From Acidobacteriota bacterium (GTDB lineage Bacteria > Acidobacteriota > Terriglobia > Terriglobales > Acidobacteriaceae): 13,591 nucleotides of DNA. The notes below the pieces were generated by a model, which saw only the letters and a list, made by a program, of their open reading frames with translations, did not search any database and was not told the origin of the DNA. Positions 1 to 7,239 of the stretch are shown here, piece by piece (position 1 is the first letter of the stretch; each line of letters opens with the position of its first letter). The translations under genes and the position numbers were made by a program. Location of the stretch: assembly GCA_021799405.1 (NCBI GenBank), contig JAJZAL010000142.1, positions 1-13,591 of the forward strand, in the 5' to 3' direction.

Positions 1-453
1 ATCGCTGATTCCAACGCCGCCGCCCATCTTCAGGACCCGCGCAAACTCTGCGGCGGCGATGTCCTTGCCTGGAAACGTGCAGAAAGCACATTCGCACACA
101 ATCGCGTCGAAGCTCGCATCGGGAAACGGCAGTCGCTCGGCGTCGGCCAGCTCAAACTGCGCGAGTTGGCTCAGCCCCTGTGCGTCGGCTGCAGCACGGG
201 CAGCAGAGATATTCGCCTCACTCAGGTCAATTCCAGTCACGCAGCAACCAAATGACTTTGCCAGATGCAAAGCGCTGGTTCCCGGTCCTGCCGCCACATC
301 CAGAACATGCGCGGTTGGGGTGAGCCCCAGCAGTTCTCCGATCCGTTGCGTGAGACGTACTCCCCCAGGATGAAAGCTGTCACCCAGCAGCATGCGCGCC
401 AGATCACTGCCGTAGAACGTCGCGCAACACTGTTTGATGTTCGTGTTTTCCAT
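1..453 (-). CDS. Class I SAM-dependent methyltransferase, cysteine-rich, 3' end cut by window edge
   Basis: Only the first 151 residues are inside the window; the frame is open to base 1. The Rossmann SAM-binding site is visible: VLDVAAGPGTSA at residues 50-61, the acidic residue D76 after strand 2, and an AERLPF segment at 105-110. An N-terminal extension holds C9-C10 and a GDSFHPGG segment (24-31). Further cysteines are C70-C71 and C120, C122, C125 in CECAFC. Generic UbiE-type methyltransferases lack this many cysteines, whereas thiol-rich methyltransferases of the arsenite type use cysteines to hold the substrate, so a metal(loid) or thiol substrate is an inference. The ATG lies 6 bases after the stop of the radical SAM gene, which implies one transcript and a linked role. 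The substrate cannot be assigned from sequence. Confidence 0.8.
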   Translation of the reverse strand, partial: MENTNIKQCCATFYGSDLARMLLGDSFHPGGVRLTQRIGELLGLTPTAHVLDVAAGPGTSALHLAKSFGCCVTGIDLSEANISAARAAADAQGLSQLAQFELADAERLPFPDASFDAIVCECAFCTFPGKDIAAAEFARVLKMGGGVGISD

Positions 454-459
454 CGCGAC

Positions 460-2040
460 TTATGACTCCGTGTCCAGGCTACCGATCTGGAGAAGGGGTG
501 GGCTCGCCGGCTGCTTGCCATTTTCGTGGAAGTCGAAGACAACGGGCTCAGGCTGATAGGACCGCCCATCCCGCCGGGCCTGTTTGCGCCTCGATTCCAT
601 GGCGTCGAGCTGCGTTCGCGCCTGCTCACGATAGCCAACCGAGTTATAGGCGCAGAACGGAATTTGCTTACCGCCCGGCAGGAGAAATTCCTTGCAGCAC
701 TTCATCAGGTTCTTCTGATTGAAAGTCCAGGGGTCCATGAAGTCCTGCAGCATGATCATCAGCATGTTCTTGGCGATGTCACCCACGGTCAGGCTCTCCG
801 GCAATCCACATGCCTGACAGGAGATTGCAAACTGCTCTGCCGACTTCTGCGATCCGGAAACGGAGGACGACGACCAGAGGCCTTCGAGCGCCTTCTTGAT
901 TTCAAGGCTGAAGTCCGGCATCACGCGGTTGGTGATGTAGTCCAGGTAGTCGTAGACGTTGACGATGCGGGAAAGTGGCGTGACGTTCTCGCCGTCGAGA
1001 AAGGCATATGTGACCGAATTGCAGGTGGGAAAGCAGCACGGAACCGGGATGAAGTCGCTGGCGACCAATTTGCCCGCGGTCTGCTCCTCAATCAGGCGCA
1101 CGATATCCGGGATGGTCATGCGCTGCATGGGATCGTGCTGCATGTGGCGACCGGCATGGAAGGCCGGCTGGAAATTGATGCCGCGGATTGCAGGATGTCC
1201 GATGGCGAGTTCGATTATCCGTCCGATCTCGTGGTCGTTGACGCCGCGTTCAATCGCGGGAACCAGCGTTACGTTCAGCCCGGCGGCGGCAAGACGATCC
1301 AGCGCTCGCAGCTTCTCTTCCAGAAGGTCCGGCTCGCCTCGAATAATCCGATAAGTCTCACTGTCAAAACCATCAAACTGAAAGTAGAGGGATGGGCGGA
1401 CTTCTGCCAGCTGCTCCAGAAAACGGTCGTCGTGAGCGATTCGCTTTCCGTTGGTGTTCACCATGACAAAGGGAATGCGTCGAGCGTGCGCCGCACGAAC
1501 AAAATCGATGATCTGGGGATGGATGGTCGGCTCGCCGCCGGAGAACTGGATGACTTCGGGATTACCTTCTGTGCGAACGTAATCGTCGAGCATCGCTTCC
1601 ACTTCTTCCAGCGTCAGACTGAAGCCGGGCTTAGCATCGGCAAAGCAGAGCGGGCAATCCATGTTGCAGGCGCTGTTCACCTCGATGATGCCCAGGCATG
1701 CGTGCTGCTGATGATCCGGACAAAGGCCGCAATCGTGGGGACAACCGTCCTTGATCTCTGTGCCGAAGGCCAGCGGAATGGTACCGGGCTTGTTGAACTT
1801 GGAAAAATTCGTATAGGCCTGGGCATCGCCGTAGACGAGCGCCTCAAAGGGACCGCAGTCCGGACACCGCTTGGACATATACACTTTGTCATCGCGCAGC
1901 AGGATCTTGGCGTCGATGACCCGGCGGCAATTCGGACAGATACTGCGAGTCAGCTCATAGAAGACGTAGTTCGCGTCCCGCTTCACGGGCGAAGCCGGTC
2001 CCACCTCAGGCGCGGGACCGGACCCCAGTTCAATAGGCAT
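460..2040 (-). CDS. Radical SAM protein of the tetraether lipid synthase (Tes)-like type
   Basis: This 526-residue protein has the canonical radical SAM motif CNMDCPLC (C125, C129, C132) and the SAM-binding SGGEPT motif at 167-172. Two CxxC pairs near the N-terminus (C35/C38, C59/C62) look like a rubredoxin or zinc-ribbon centre. A second cluster motif (C100, C104, C107) directly precedes the radical SAM motif. The C-terminal part holds C335-C336, C340, C408/C411, C448-C449 and C463. This layout matches the archaeal Tes/MJ0619 family, which carries several Fe-S clusters plus a mononuclear site and joins lipid tails carbon-to-carbon; Acidobacteria make membrane-spanning iso-diabolic acid. The substrate here is inferred only: neighbours suggest stress or metal response, so modification of another molecule is possible. 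The start ATG has a Shine-Dalgarno TAGGAG about 10 bases upstream. Confidence 0.8.
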   Translation of the reverse strand: MPIELGSGPAPEVGPASPVKRDANYVFYELTRSICPNCRRVIDAKILLRDDKVYMSKRCPDCGPFEALVYGDAQAYTNFSKFNKPGTIPLAFGTEIKDGCPHDCGLCPDHQQHACLGIIEVNSACNMDCPLCFADAKPGFSLTLEEVEAMLDDYVRTEGNPEVIQFSGGEPTIHPQIIDFVRAAHARRIPFVMVNTNGKRIAHDDRFLEQLAEVRPSLYFQFDGFDSETYRIIRGEPDLLEEKLRALDRLAAAGLNVTLVPAIERGVNDHEIGRIIELAIGHPAIRGINFQPAFHAGRHMQHDPMQRMTIPDIVRLIEEQTAGKLVASDFIPVPCCFPTCNSVTYAFLDGENVTPLSRIVNVYDYLDYITNRVMPDFSLEIKKALEGLWSSSSVSGSQKSAEQFAISCQACGLPESLTVGDIAKNMLMIMLQDFMDPWTFNQKNLMKCCKEFLLPGGKQIPFCAYNSVGYREQARTQLDAMESRRKQARRDGRSYQPEPVVFDFHENGKQPASPPLLQIGSLDTES

Positions 2041-2050
2041 TTCGACGCTC

Positions 2051-2185
2051 CTAAAATTGTTCGGCGCTTGAAAGCAGCTTGGCAGGAATCACGGTTGAAT
2101 ATCTCGCTGAGCTACCAGTATCAGGCAGCCAATCATCACTCTCCAAACCGATGAAGGGAACAACCCGCCTGGAATACTCGGTCAT
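2051..2185 (-). CDS. Possible 44-residue peptide between membrane protein and radical SAM genes
   Basis: A 44-codon frame fills almost all of the 155-base gap between the membrane protein gene and the radical SAM gene. It starts about 10 bases after the stop of the former, and its own stop TAG is part of the Shine-Dalgarno sequence of the latter. The peptide starts MTEYSRRVVPF and has no cysteines, membrane segment or recognisable domain. The spacing fits a small translated gene or a leader peptide coupled to the radical SAM gene, but no clear ribosome site precedes it and I recognise no family. It may be chance. Confidence 0.3.
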   Translation of the reverse strand: MTEYSRRVVPFIGLESDDWLPDTGSSARYSTVIPAKLLSSAEQF

Positions 2186-2195
2186 ATTCCACGCG

Positions 2196-2639
2196 CTAGG
2201 CGGCCTGAAGTTCAGCCGCACTCGTGCGACCAGCAGCGATAAAACCAAGGATTGCACCGTATGCCAAATGGGCCATCAATGCCGCCACCGCTCCCATCAT
2301 GCCAGGTCCGTTCATGCCAAAAAAGCCCACGCCCAGCATGGGCATCACAACGGCTTCCATCATCAACCAGAGAACAACTCCGAAAATGACTCCCCGCACG
2401 GCGGGACTGCCTAGTAAGCGATTTGCGAACACGAAAGCATACACGAGCGGAAATACGATCACACCGAGCATCATATGAGCGGTCAAACCCGCTGCCCAGG
2501 GCATATGCATCATACCGGCCAGGCTGGCTGCAATATCCATGTGCACGCCCATCATCGGCGCCACAAACATCATCATCGCGGTCATCACAACGGTTGCCGC
2601 GACCCCTGCCCAAATGAGTCTTACTGAAATTCTCGTCAC
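2196..2639 (-). CDS. Small integral membrane protein, four predicted helices, DUF6789-like
   Basis: The 147-residue product is almost entirely hydrophobic, with about four helices: roughly residues 7-30, 35-72, 82-105 and 115-138. It is rich in methionine and glycine and has several Met-Met pairs. It resembles small membrane proteins annotated as DUF6789; the match is from memory and the function is unknown. The start is GTG with a perfect AGGAGG 7 bases upstream. It heads the leftward arm and is expressed away from the ECF sigma gene, with an ECF-like promoter in front. It contains no cysteines, so a direct thiol role is unlikely. A part in membrane or lipid adaptation with the Tes-like enzyme is an inference. 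Confidence 0.7.
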   Translation of the reverse strand: MTRISVRLIWAGVAATVVMTAMMMFVAPMMGVHMDIAASLAGMMHMPWAAGLTAHMMLGVIVFPLVYAFVFANRLLGSPAVRGVIFGVVLWLMMEAVVMPMLGVGFFGMNGPGMMGAVAALMAHLAYGAILGFIAAGRTSAAELQAA

Positions 2640-2655
2640 TGGACACCTCCTGAAT

Positions 2656-2752
2656 GAGACGAGTCCCTGGACTTTGAAAAGGTTACAGTCAGATTCGAAC
2701 TCGCTTCCGGCTCTTTGCGCTGTAACCTTTTCGCCAGTGGCTACTCGTTATC
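2656..2752. promoter_or_regulatory. Divergent ECF-type promoter pair built on a 13-bp inverted repeat
   Basis: GAAAAGGTTACAG (2676-2688) and CTGTAACCTTTTC (2720-2732) are perfect inverted copies separated by 31 bases. Each contains TGTAACC, resembling an ECF -35 element with its AAC core, reading outward. Rightward, CGTTATC (2746-2752) follows after 18 bases; leftward, CGTCTC (2661-2656) follows after 19. Both match the CGT-type -10 of ECF promoters, and CTCGT occurs at the same place in both. The rightward promoter serves the sigma gene itself (autoregulation) and the leftward one the membrane protein operon. The leftward start site would fall on or near that gene's Shine-Dalgarno, so its leader must be very short. 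Confidence 0.6.
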
Positions 2753-2771
2753 ATGGAGTGGGTTTGTTGCA

Positions 2772-3446
2772 ATGACGAACGAGCAGGCGAATGCCACGGA
2801 CTACGCGATGGAAGCATCTGCCCTGATCCAGCGATTTCTGGCCGGCGAACAGAGCGTCTTTCATGAGCTGATCCGCCCCTTTGAGCGGATGTACTATCGT
2901 CAGGCATTCAGCATTTTGCGCAATCAGCAGGATGCGGAGGACGCCGTGCAACAGGCGATCCTCCGCCTGTTCACCCGCCTCGATCAGCTGAAAGAACCAG
3001 AGCGCTTCAAGCAGTGGAGCATGCGTATTGTCCAGAATGAGGCGAAGTTGCTATGGCGCAAGCGGCGACAAAGCCAATACGAATCGATTGACGATAGCGA
3101 GGACGACGGGCAAGGTGGGACTTTTCGTGGCCCCCGGGACTTTGCCGACTGGCGTGACCTGCCCAGCGAAGCCGCGGAAAAGCGGGAGATGCGCGCGGCG
3201 CTCGCCAGAGCGATGGAATCGCTTCCCACAAGCTATCGCGAGATCTTGATACTCCGCGATGTAGAGCAACTGAATATGGCAGAAACGATGGAGATTCTTG
3301 GCGTAAGCGAAGCAACCGTAAAGACGCGGCTTCATCGCGCTCGACTGAAGTTACGCGAAGCACTGGCACCCACCTTTGGAATGCCGCAACCCTCGTTTTG
3401 GGAACGCTGGAAAGGAATGAATCCATGGTCACCTGCAAGACGATAG
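2772..3446 (+). CDS. ECF-family RNA polymerase sigma factor
   Basis: The 224-residue protein has sigma region 2 at about residues 17-97 (core recognition helix around DAEDAVQQAILRLF, then QWSMRIVQNEAKLLWRKRR) and region 4 at about 138-196, with the helix-turn-helix LGVSEATVKTRLHRARLKL. Region 3 is absent, as in ECF factors; the linker is long, acidic and glycine-rich (106-120). The chosen ATG lacks a strong ribosome site, but an extended upstream start would take coding into the promoter. The C-terminus overlaps the anti-sigma gene by 22 bases, a usual arrangement for a sigma/anti-sigma pair. It probably reads the TGTAACC promoters found on both sides of the control region. Confidence 0.92.
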   Translation: MTNEQANATDYAMEASALIQRFLAGEQSVFHELIRPFERMYYRQAFSILRNQQDAEDAVQQAILRLFTRLDQLKEPERFKQWSMRIVQNEAKLLWRKRRQSQYESIDDSEDDGQGGTFRGPRDFADWRDLPSEAAEKREMRAALARAMESLPTSYREILILRDVEQLNMAETMEILGVSEATVKTRLHRARLKLREALAPTFGMPQPSFWERWKGMNPWSPARR

Positions 3447-3670
3447 TCGGCCAGCTTTCTGATTATCTGGACGGAAACGTCTCGGCTGAGATGAAAGACA
3501 AGATCGAGCGCCATCTTCGCGGCTGCCGGCGGTGCAGCGCCGTCTACGACAGCACGCGCAAGATGCTGGTCATCATGGGCGACGAAGAGGTCTTTGAGGT
3601 TCCCGAGGGCTATGGGACGCGGCTCCACAGCTTCGTCGATTCGCTGGTGGCCAGGACAAAGTCCAGCTAG
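3425..3670 (+). CDS. Short zinc-binding (ZAS, zf-HC2) anti-sigma factor
   Basis: The 81-residue protein shows the zinc anti-sigma signature HLRGCRRC (H30, C34, C37) with an upstream cysteine at C4 as a possible fourth ligand. No transmembrane segment follows, so it should act in the cytosol like RsrA-type proteins, where oxidation or metal capture at the cysteines releases the sigma factor. The ATG was chosen because AAAGGA lies 8 bases upstream; a TTG at 3398 would add nine unrelated residues. The overlap with the end of the sigma gene implies translational coupling and a stoichiometric pair. The triggering signal is not known; the downstream reductase and transporter suggest thiol-reactive metals or oxidants. 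Confidence 0.85.
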   Translation: MVTCKTIVGQLSDYLDGNVSAEMKDKIERHLRGCRRCSAVYDSTRKMLVIMGDEEVFEVPEGYGTRLHSFVDSLVARTKSS

Positions 3671-3693
3671 TCCTTACAGGAGGGAGAAGTTCT

Positions 3694-4989
3694 CTGCACA
3701 GCACATCCGTATCAGATCCATCCGTAAAGGCACGACCGCTCGACCTGACCGCGGCGATCCTCGGTCATGGATTCCTGCGTATCGCCAGCGGCGCCAGCGC
3801 GGTCTTGATCGGTATCTATCTGGCCCGGCTCAGTTCCTCTGACATCCGAATCAATGCCGGTCTCATCGGAATGCTGGGGGCTGTCTCATACGCTTCGGAG
3901 CTTGTCGCATCCATCCCCTTCGGTCTGGCAGCCGATGCAATCTCCCCTCGATGGCTCATGGTGGGTGGCGCACTGACCGGGGCCGCGGCCGTTCGCATCT
4001 TCGCACTGGCGCCACATCCGGGAATCTTCTACCTCAGCAGGGCCTTGGAAGGCGTGGGAGTCGCGGCTGTTACGCCGCCACTGCTCGCGTACCTCGCGCA
4101 GTCCACGGCGCACAGTTCTAGCCTGCGCGCCCGTGTCATGAGCTTCTTTGAGCTTTCACTCCTCGCTGGCCTTGCCCTGGGCGGAGTAGTCGGCAGCCAG
4201 TTCTGGACGCACCTTCATCTACACTCCTTTTCTCTGCTGGCGCTCGTCTACGCGGCATGTGCTCTTCTGCTCTTCGCCGGCGCGAAGGGCACCCGCGCCC
4301 ACGGATCAAAAGCGGCAGTTCACGGCCTGAAACAGGCTCTTCGCAGTCCGGAGATTCGTTCGCTCGCTCCGGTGTGGCTTTGCGTGAATGCAATCGTGGG
4401 TCTGTGGCTTGGACCAACCACCACCTTTTTGCTCACGCAAAAGCAAACCACATCTCAGTATCTTGATGGCGTCTTCGCGGCAGACCCGACCCACGTCGGC
4501 TGGATGCTGCTTGGCTATTCAGCGGTTTTCGGCGTGGGCGTGCTCTCGTGGAGCTTTGTGCTTCCGCATCTTCCTGTCCGTTCCGCCATGAGGATTTCGC
4601 TGATAGCAATGCCATTTGTCTGCGTCGGTTTGTATGCCATCAATCACTCCGCAGGCTGGTCGGCAACAATACGGATGGTTGTGCTGGCCGTGACAAGCCT
4701 GATCGTCATGATTGAGAGCGGGTTTACTCCAGCCGCGCTCGCATGGCTGGCAAAGTCGTTGATTGGAAGCGACGGAAAAGGCGTCGCTATGGGCATTTAT
4801 TCCGTTCTGCTCGGAATTGGAGCAATCGCGGGCTCAGTTCTGGCAGGATGGCTCGGCAATGCACTCCGCTTTGATGGCTTGCTGCTTGGCACCATGCTCC
4901 TCGCCGTACTTTCACTATTTCTGCTGCACTGGGTCTCAGATGATCGATCGCAGCAAAGAGAGGAATCGTATGAAAATGCCGGAATATGA
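3694..4989 (+). CDS. Major facilitator superfamily transporter, probable CTG start
   Basis: This multi-helix membrane protein (about 431 residues, roughly 12 helices) has MFS features, including the loop-2/3 region SIPFGLAADAISPRWLM with the basic/acidic pattern after helix 2. Frame evidence for the start is unusual: after the in-frame stop at 3595-3597 there is no ATG, GTG or TTG before a TTG at 3805, and that TTG sits inside the first helix without a ribosome site. A strong AGGAGGG (3678-3684) precedes a CTG codon at 3694 by 9 bases, so CTG is the best start. The 3' end overlaps the flavoprotein gene by 20 bases. It likely exports a toxic compound or product of this cluster; its substrate cannot be told. 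Confidence 0.85.
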   Translation: MHSTSVSDPSVKARPLDLTAAILGHGFLRIASGASAVLIGIYLARLSSSDIRINAGLIGMLGAVSYASELVASIPFGLAADAISPRWLMVGGALTGAAAVRIFALAPHPGIFYLSRALEGVGVAAVTPPLLAYLAQSTAHSSSLRARVMSFFELSLLAGLALGGVVGSQFWTHLHLHSFSLLALVYAACALLLFAGAKGTRAHGSKAAVHGLKQALRSPEIRSLAPVWLCVNAIVGLWLGPTTTFLLTQKQTTSQYLDGVFAADPTHVGWMLLGYSAVFGVGVLSWSFVLPHLPVRSAMRISLIAMPFVCVGLYAINHSAGWSATIRMVVLAVTSLIVMIESGFTPAALAWLAKSLIGSDGKGVAMGIYSVLLGIGAIAGSVLAGWLGNALRFDGLLLGTMLLAVLSLFLLHWVSDDRSQQREESYENAGI

Positions 4990-6382
4990 TCTGGCGATTA
5001 TCGGCGCTGGAGCCTCTGGGCTGATCGCGGTGGACTTTGCCCTCCAATTGGGAGCGCGAACCGCGCTCATCGACAAAGGTCCGATCGGCGGCGATTGCAC
5101 CTGGACCGGCTGCGTCCCGAGCAAGTCGCTGATTAAGGCGGCTACGGTAGCGCATCACGTTCGCGTCGCTTCGCAATATGGCATCGATTCTTCGACGCCA
5201 CAGGTAGACCTGACCAAAGTGCGTGCTTACCTGCGCAGCACGATTGAACAAATCTACGAACCGACCAAACCGGAGAATCTCGAAAAGAGGGGTATGGATG
5301 TGCTCATCGGAGCGGCATCCTTTGTAGATCCCCACACCCTTCGCGTTGGCGACAGGACGATCCGCGCACGCAAGTTCCTCATCAACACGGGAGCCGAGCC
5401 CAGACTCCCCGCAATTGAAGGGCTTTCCTCGGTTCCATTCCTGACCTATCAACAGATCTTCGAGAACGACCGCATGCCCGAACATCTGGTCATCATCGGC
5501 GGTGGTCCGATTGGCTGCGAAATCGCGCAGGCCTACCGTCGGTTGGGAGCGCGAGTCACGATGGTCGCCGAGCACTTGATTCCCCACGAAGACGACGAGG
5601 TTTCTGTGCTCATGGAGCGTGTATTCGCCAATGAAGGAATTGTCCGCATTGCCGCACAGGCAGAGTCAGTTTCGGGGACAGCCGGATCCATCGTTGCCCG
5701 CACCGCCGTTGGCGATACCACGGGAGATATGCTTCTCGTAGCCACCGGTCGCGCTCCCCTGGTTCGTAATCTTGGACTCGAAGCGGCCGGTGTCCGCTAC
5801 TCCGAGCGCGGCATCGAAGTGGACAGTTATTTGCGCACTTCGGTACGCCACATCTATGCAGCAGGCGACGTGATTGGCGGGCCGCAGTACTCTCATCTCG
5901 CGGGCTGGCAGGGCTTTCAGGCGGTTCGCAACGCCCTGTTGCCCGGCAAAAACAAGGGCATGTGCCCGTCGCTGTCGCGCATTACGTTCACTTCGCCCGA
6001 GGTGGCCCAGGTGGGCTCGACCGAGCGCGAGGCACGAAAGCAGTATGCCGAGAATCAGTTGCAGGTAATGACCTTCGACATCGCGAAAGTAGACAGGGCT
6101 GTCAACGAAGACGACAGAGTAGGTCTTCTCAAGATCATCGCTCTGCGCAATGGACGCATTCTTGGCGCGGTCATCGTGGGGGAGCGAGCCGGTGAGACGA
6201 TCACCGAACTTGCAGCCGCAATCCGGAATCGCCTGAAGCTCGCCGATCTTGCGGCAACCATTCACCCCTATCCGACCTATTCCTCAGGGGTTCAGTTTCT
6301 CGCTACAAAGATGGCAATGGAGCAGGCCTTTGCGGGAACCTCAGGTAGACTCATTCGCGGTCTTTCCGCGATCTGGAGGTAG
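4970..6382 (+). CDS. MerA-like FAD-dependent disulfide oxidoreductase
   Basis: The 470-residue protein is a class I pyridine nucleotide-disulfide oxidoreductase: FAD-binding GAGASG at 12-17, redox-active disulfide CTWTGC at 43-48 followed by VPSK, NAD(P)-binding GGGPIG at 177-182, a second FAD motif YAAGDV, and a C-terminal dimerisation domain with HPYPTYS. True mercuric reductases usually carry an HMA domain at the N-terminus and a vicinal cysteine pair at the C-terminus; both are missing, and the chain ends in SAIWR. It is thus a MerA/lipoamide dehydrogenase-like enzyme whose substrate is open. The ATG follows AGAGAGGA and overlaps the transporter gene by 20 bases, so both are probably co-translated under the ECF sigma factor. 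Confidence 0.85.
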   Translation: MKMPEYDLAIIGAGASGLIAVDFALQLGARTALIDKGPIGGDCTWTGCVPSKSLIKAATVAHHVRVASQYGIDSSTPQVDLTKVRAYLRSTIEQIYEPTKPENLEKRGMDVLIGAASFVDPHTLRVGDRTIRARKFLINTGAEPRLPAIEGLSSVPFLTYQQIFENDRMPEHLVIIGGGPIGCEIAQAYRRLGARVTMVAEHLIPHEDDEVSVLMERVFANEGIVRIAAQAESVSGTAGSIVARTAVGDTTGDMLLVATGRAPLVRNLGLEAAGVRYSERGIEVDSYLRTSVRHIYAAGDVIGGPQYSHLAGWQGFQAVRNALLPGKNKGMCPSLSRITFTSPEVAQVGSTEREARKQYAENQLQVMTFDIAKVDRAVNEDDRVGLLKIIALRNGRILGAVIVGERAGETITELAAAIRNRLKLADLAATIHPYPTYSSGVQFLATKMAMEQAFAGTSGRLIRGLSAIWR

Positions 6383-6407
6383 CCTGGGCAATCAACCGAT
6401 TGGGTGC

Positions 6408-6803
6408 TTAACTATCGGCCAATGCGTCGATGATGGGGCACTCTGCTCCGTCGCCCGCATCGCATTGTCGTACCAGCCTGCCGAGTGCCTGCCGCATCGC
6501 CCCCAAGTCAGCCATCTTGTTGTCAATCAGCTCCAGCTTGCGGACAGCAAGTGCTCGTGTGGTCTTGCAGGAGCGTGCTTCATTCAGAAGTAGTAATTGG
6601 CCCACCTCGGCCAGAGTGAAGCCAAGCGCCTGTGCACGTTTGATGAATCGCACACGTTTGGCCTGCTCCAACGAGTACCGCCGCTGCCCATACAGAGGTT
6701 TGGCTGGCTCTTCGAGCAGCCCACGCCGCTGGTAATAGCGGATTGTTTCAACGTTCACCCCGGCAGCTTCCGCCAGCCGGCCGATGGTCATGCCTGTGCT
6801 CAT
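6408..6803 (-). CDS. merR: Mercury-responsive MerR regulator
   Basis: The 131-residue protein has a MerR-type winged helix (TIGRLAEAAGVNVETIRYYQ, residues 6-25), a dimerisation helix, and three cysteines in the expected places for mercury binding: C79, C114 and C122. In Tn501 MerR the last two are nine positions apart; here the distance is eight, so the loop is one residue shorter. The frame runs further upstream, but that would cross the operator; the ATG at 6803 (or 6791) gives a normal MerR. It reads away from merT and ends 25 bases from the convergent end of the MerA-like gene. It represses and, with mercury bound, activates the promoter at 6816-6847. Confidence 0.92.
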   Translation of the reverse strand: MSTGMTIGRLAEAAGVNVETIRYYQRRGLLEEPAKPLYGQRRYSLEQAKRVRFIKRAQALGFTLAEVGQLLLLNEARSCKTTRALAVRKLELIDNKMADLGAMRQALGRLVRQCDAGDGAECPIIDALADS

Positions 6804-6815
6804 GCGGTTTTCCGT

Positions 6816-6847
6816 TTGACTCCGTACTAAGGTACGGACTCTACAAT
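6816..6847 (+). promoter_or_regulatory. MerR operator and merT promoter
   Basis: TTGACT (6816-6821) as -35 and TACAAT (6842-6847) as -10 are 20 bases apart, the overlong spacing typical of MerR-controlled promoters. The spacer carries the dyad CCGTAC (6822-6827), TAAG, GTACGG (6832-6837), the same half sites as in the Tn501 and Tn21 mer operators. MerR untwists this spacer when mercury binds. Confidence 0.92.
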
Positions 6848-6882
6848 AGCACTTGGGATACAGATCTGAGGAGATTGGCACG

Positions 6883-7227
6883 ATGCAACTCACCGGCAAA
6901 GGGACGTTGATCTCGGGCGTACTGGCCGCTATTGGTGCGTCGGTCTGCTGTGTCGGGCCCCTGGTGCTGTTGGCGCTCGGAATCAGCGGCGCATGGATCG
7001 GGAATCTGACGGCAATGGAGCCTTTCCGGCCATGGTTCATCGGCCTGACACTGCTGTTTCTGGGGCTAGCCTTCCGCAAGCTTTACCTGGCCCCGCGGGT
7101 CTGCGCACCGGGTGCAGCATGCGCCGATCCGCGTGTCCTCAGGAGGCAACGCATCACTTTCTGGATTGTTACCGCGTCGTTGCTGGTTCTCCTGGCCGTG
7201 CCATGGCTCGCCCCGCTGTTTTATTGA
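6883..7227 (+). CDS. merT: Mercuric ion transport protein MerT
   Basis: The 114-residue inner-membrane protein has three hydrophobic segments (about 8-40, 50-68 and 91-112). The vicinal pair C22-C23 lies in the first helix (ASVCCVGP) and a second pair C74/C80 in the cytosolic loop (VCAPGAAC), as in known MerT, which passes Hg(II) from MerP into the cell. Length is near the usual 116. The ATG at 6883 follows GAGGAGA; an in-frame TTG at 6853 lies too close to the promoter to be likely. merP follows after 12 bases. Confidence 0.93.
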   Translation: MQLTGKGTLISGVLAAIGASVCCVGPLVLLALGISGAWIGNLTAMEPFRPWFIGLTLLFLGLAFRKLYLAPRVCAPGAACADPRVLRRQRITFWIVTASLLVLLAVPWLAPLFY

Positions 7228-7239
7228 AAGGAGTCTCCT

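Noticed and set aside
526..2154. 542-codon frame on the plus strand opposite the radical SAM gene
   Set aside because: It is antisense to a protein with clear Fe-S and SAM motifs, shows no domain itself, and arises from GC-rich codon bias.
3805..4989. TTG 3805 as start of the MFS transporter
   Set aside because: It lacks a ribosome site and cuts off most of the first membrane helix; coding clearly continues upstream.
4787..5587. 266-codon minus-strand frame under the flavoprotein gene
   Set aside because: It overlaps the conserved FAD and disulfide motifs on the other strand and shows no recognisable protein.
6383..6407. Shared terminator between the flavoprotein and merR genes
   Set aside because: Only a 5-bp stem (CAATC with GATTG) is present and no T run follows on either strand.
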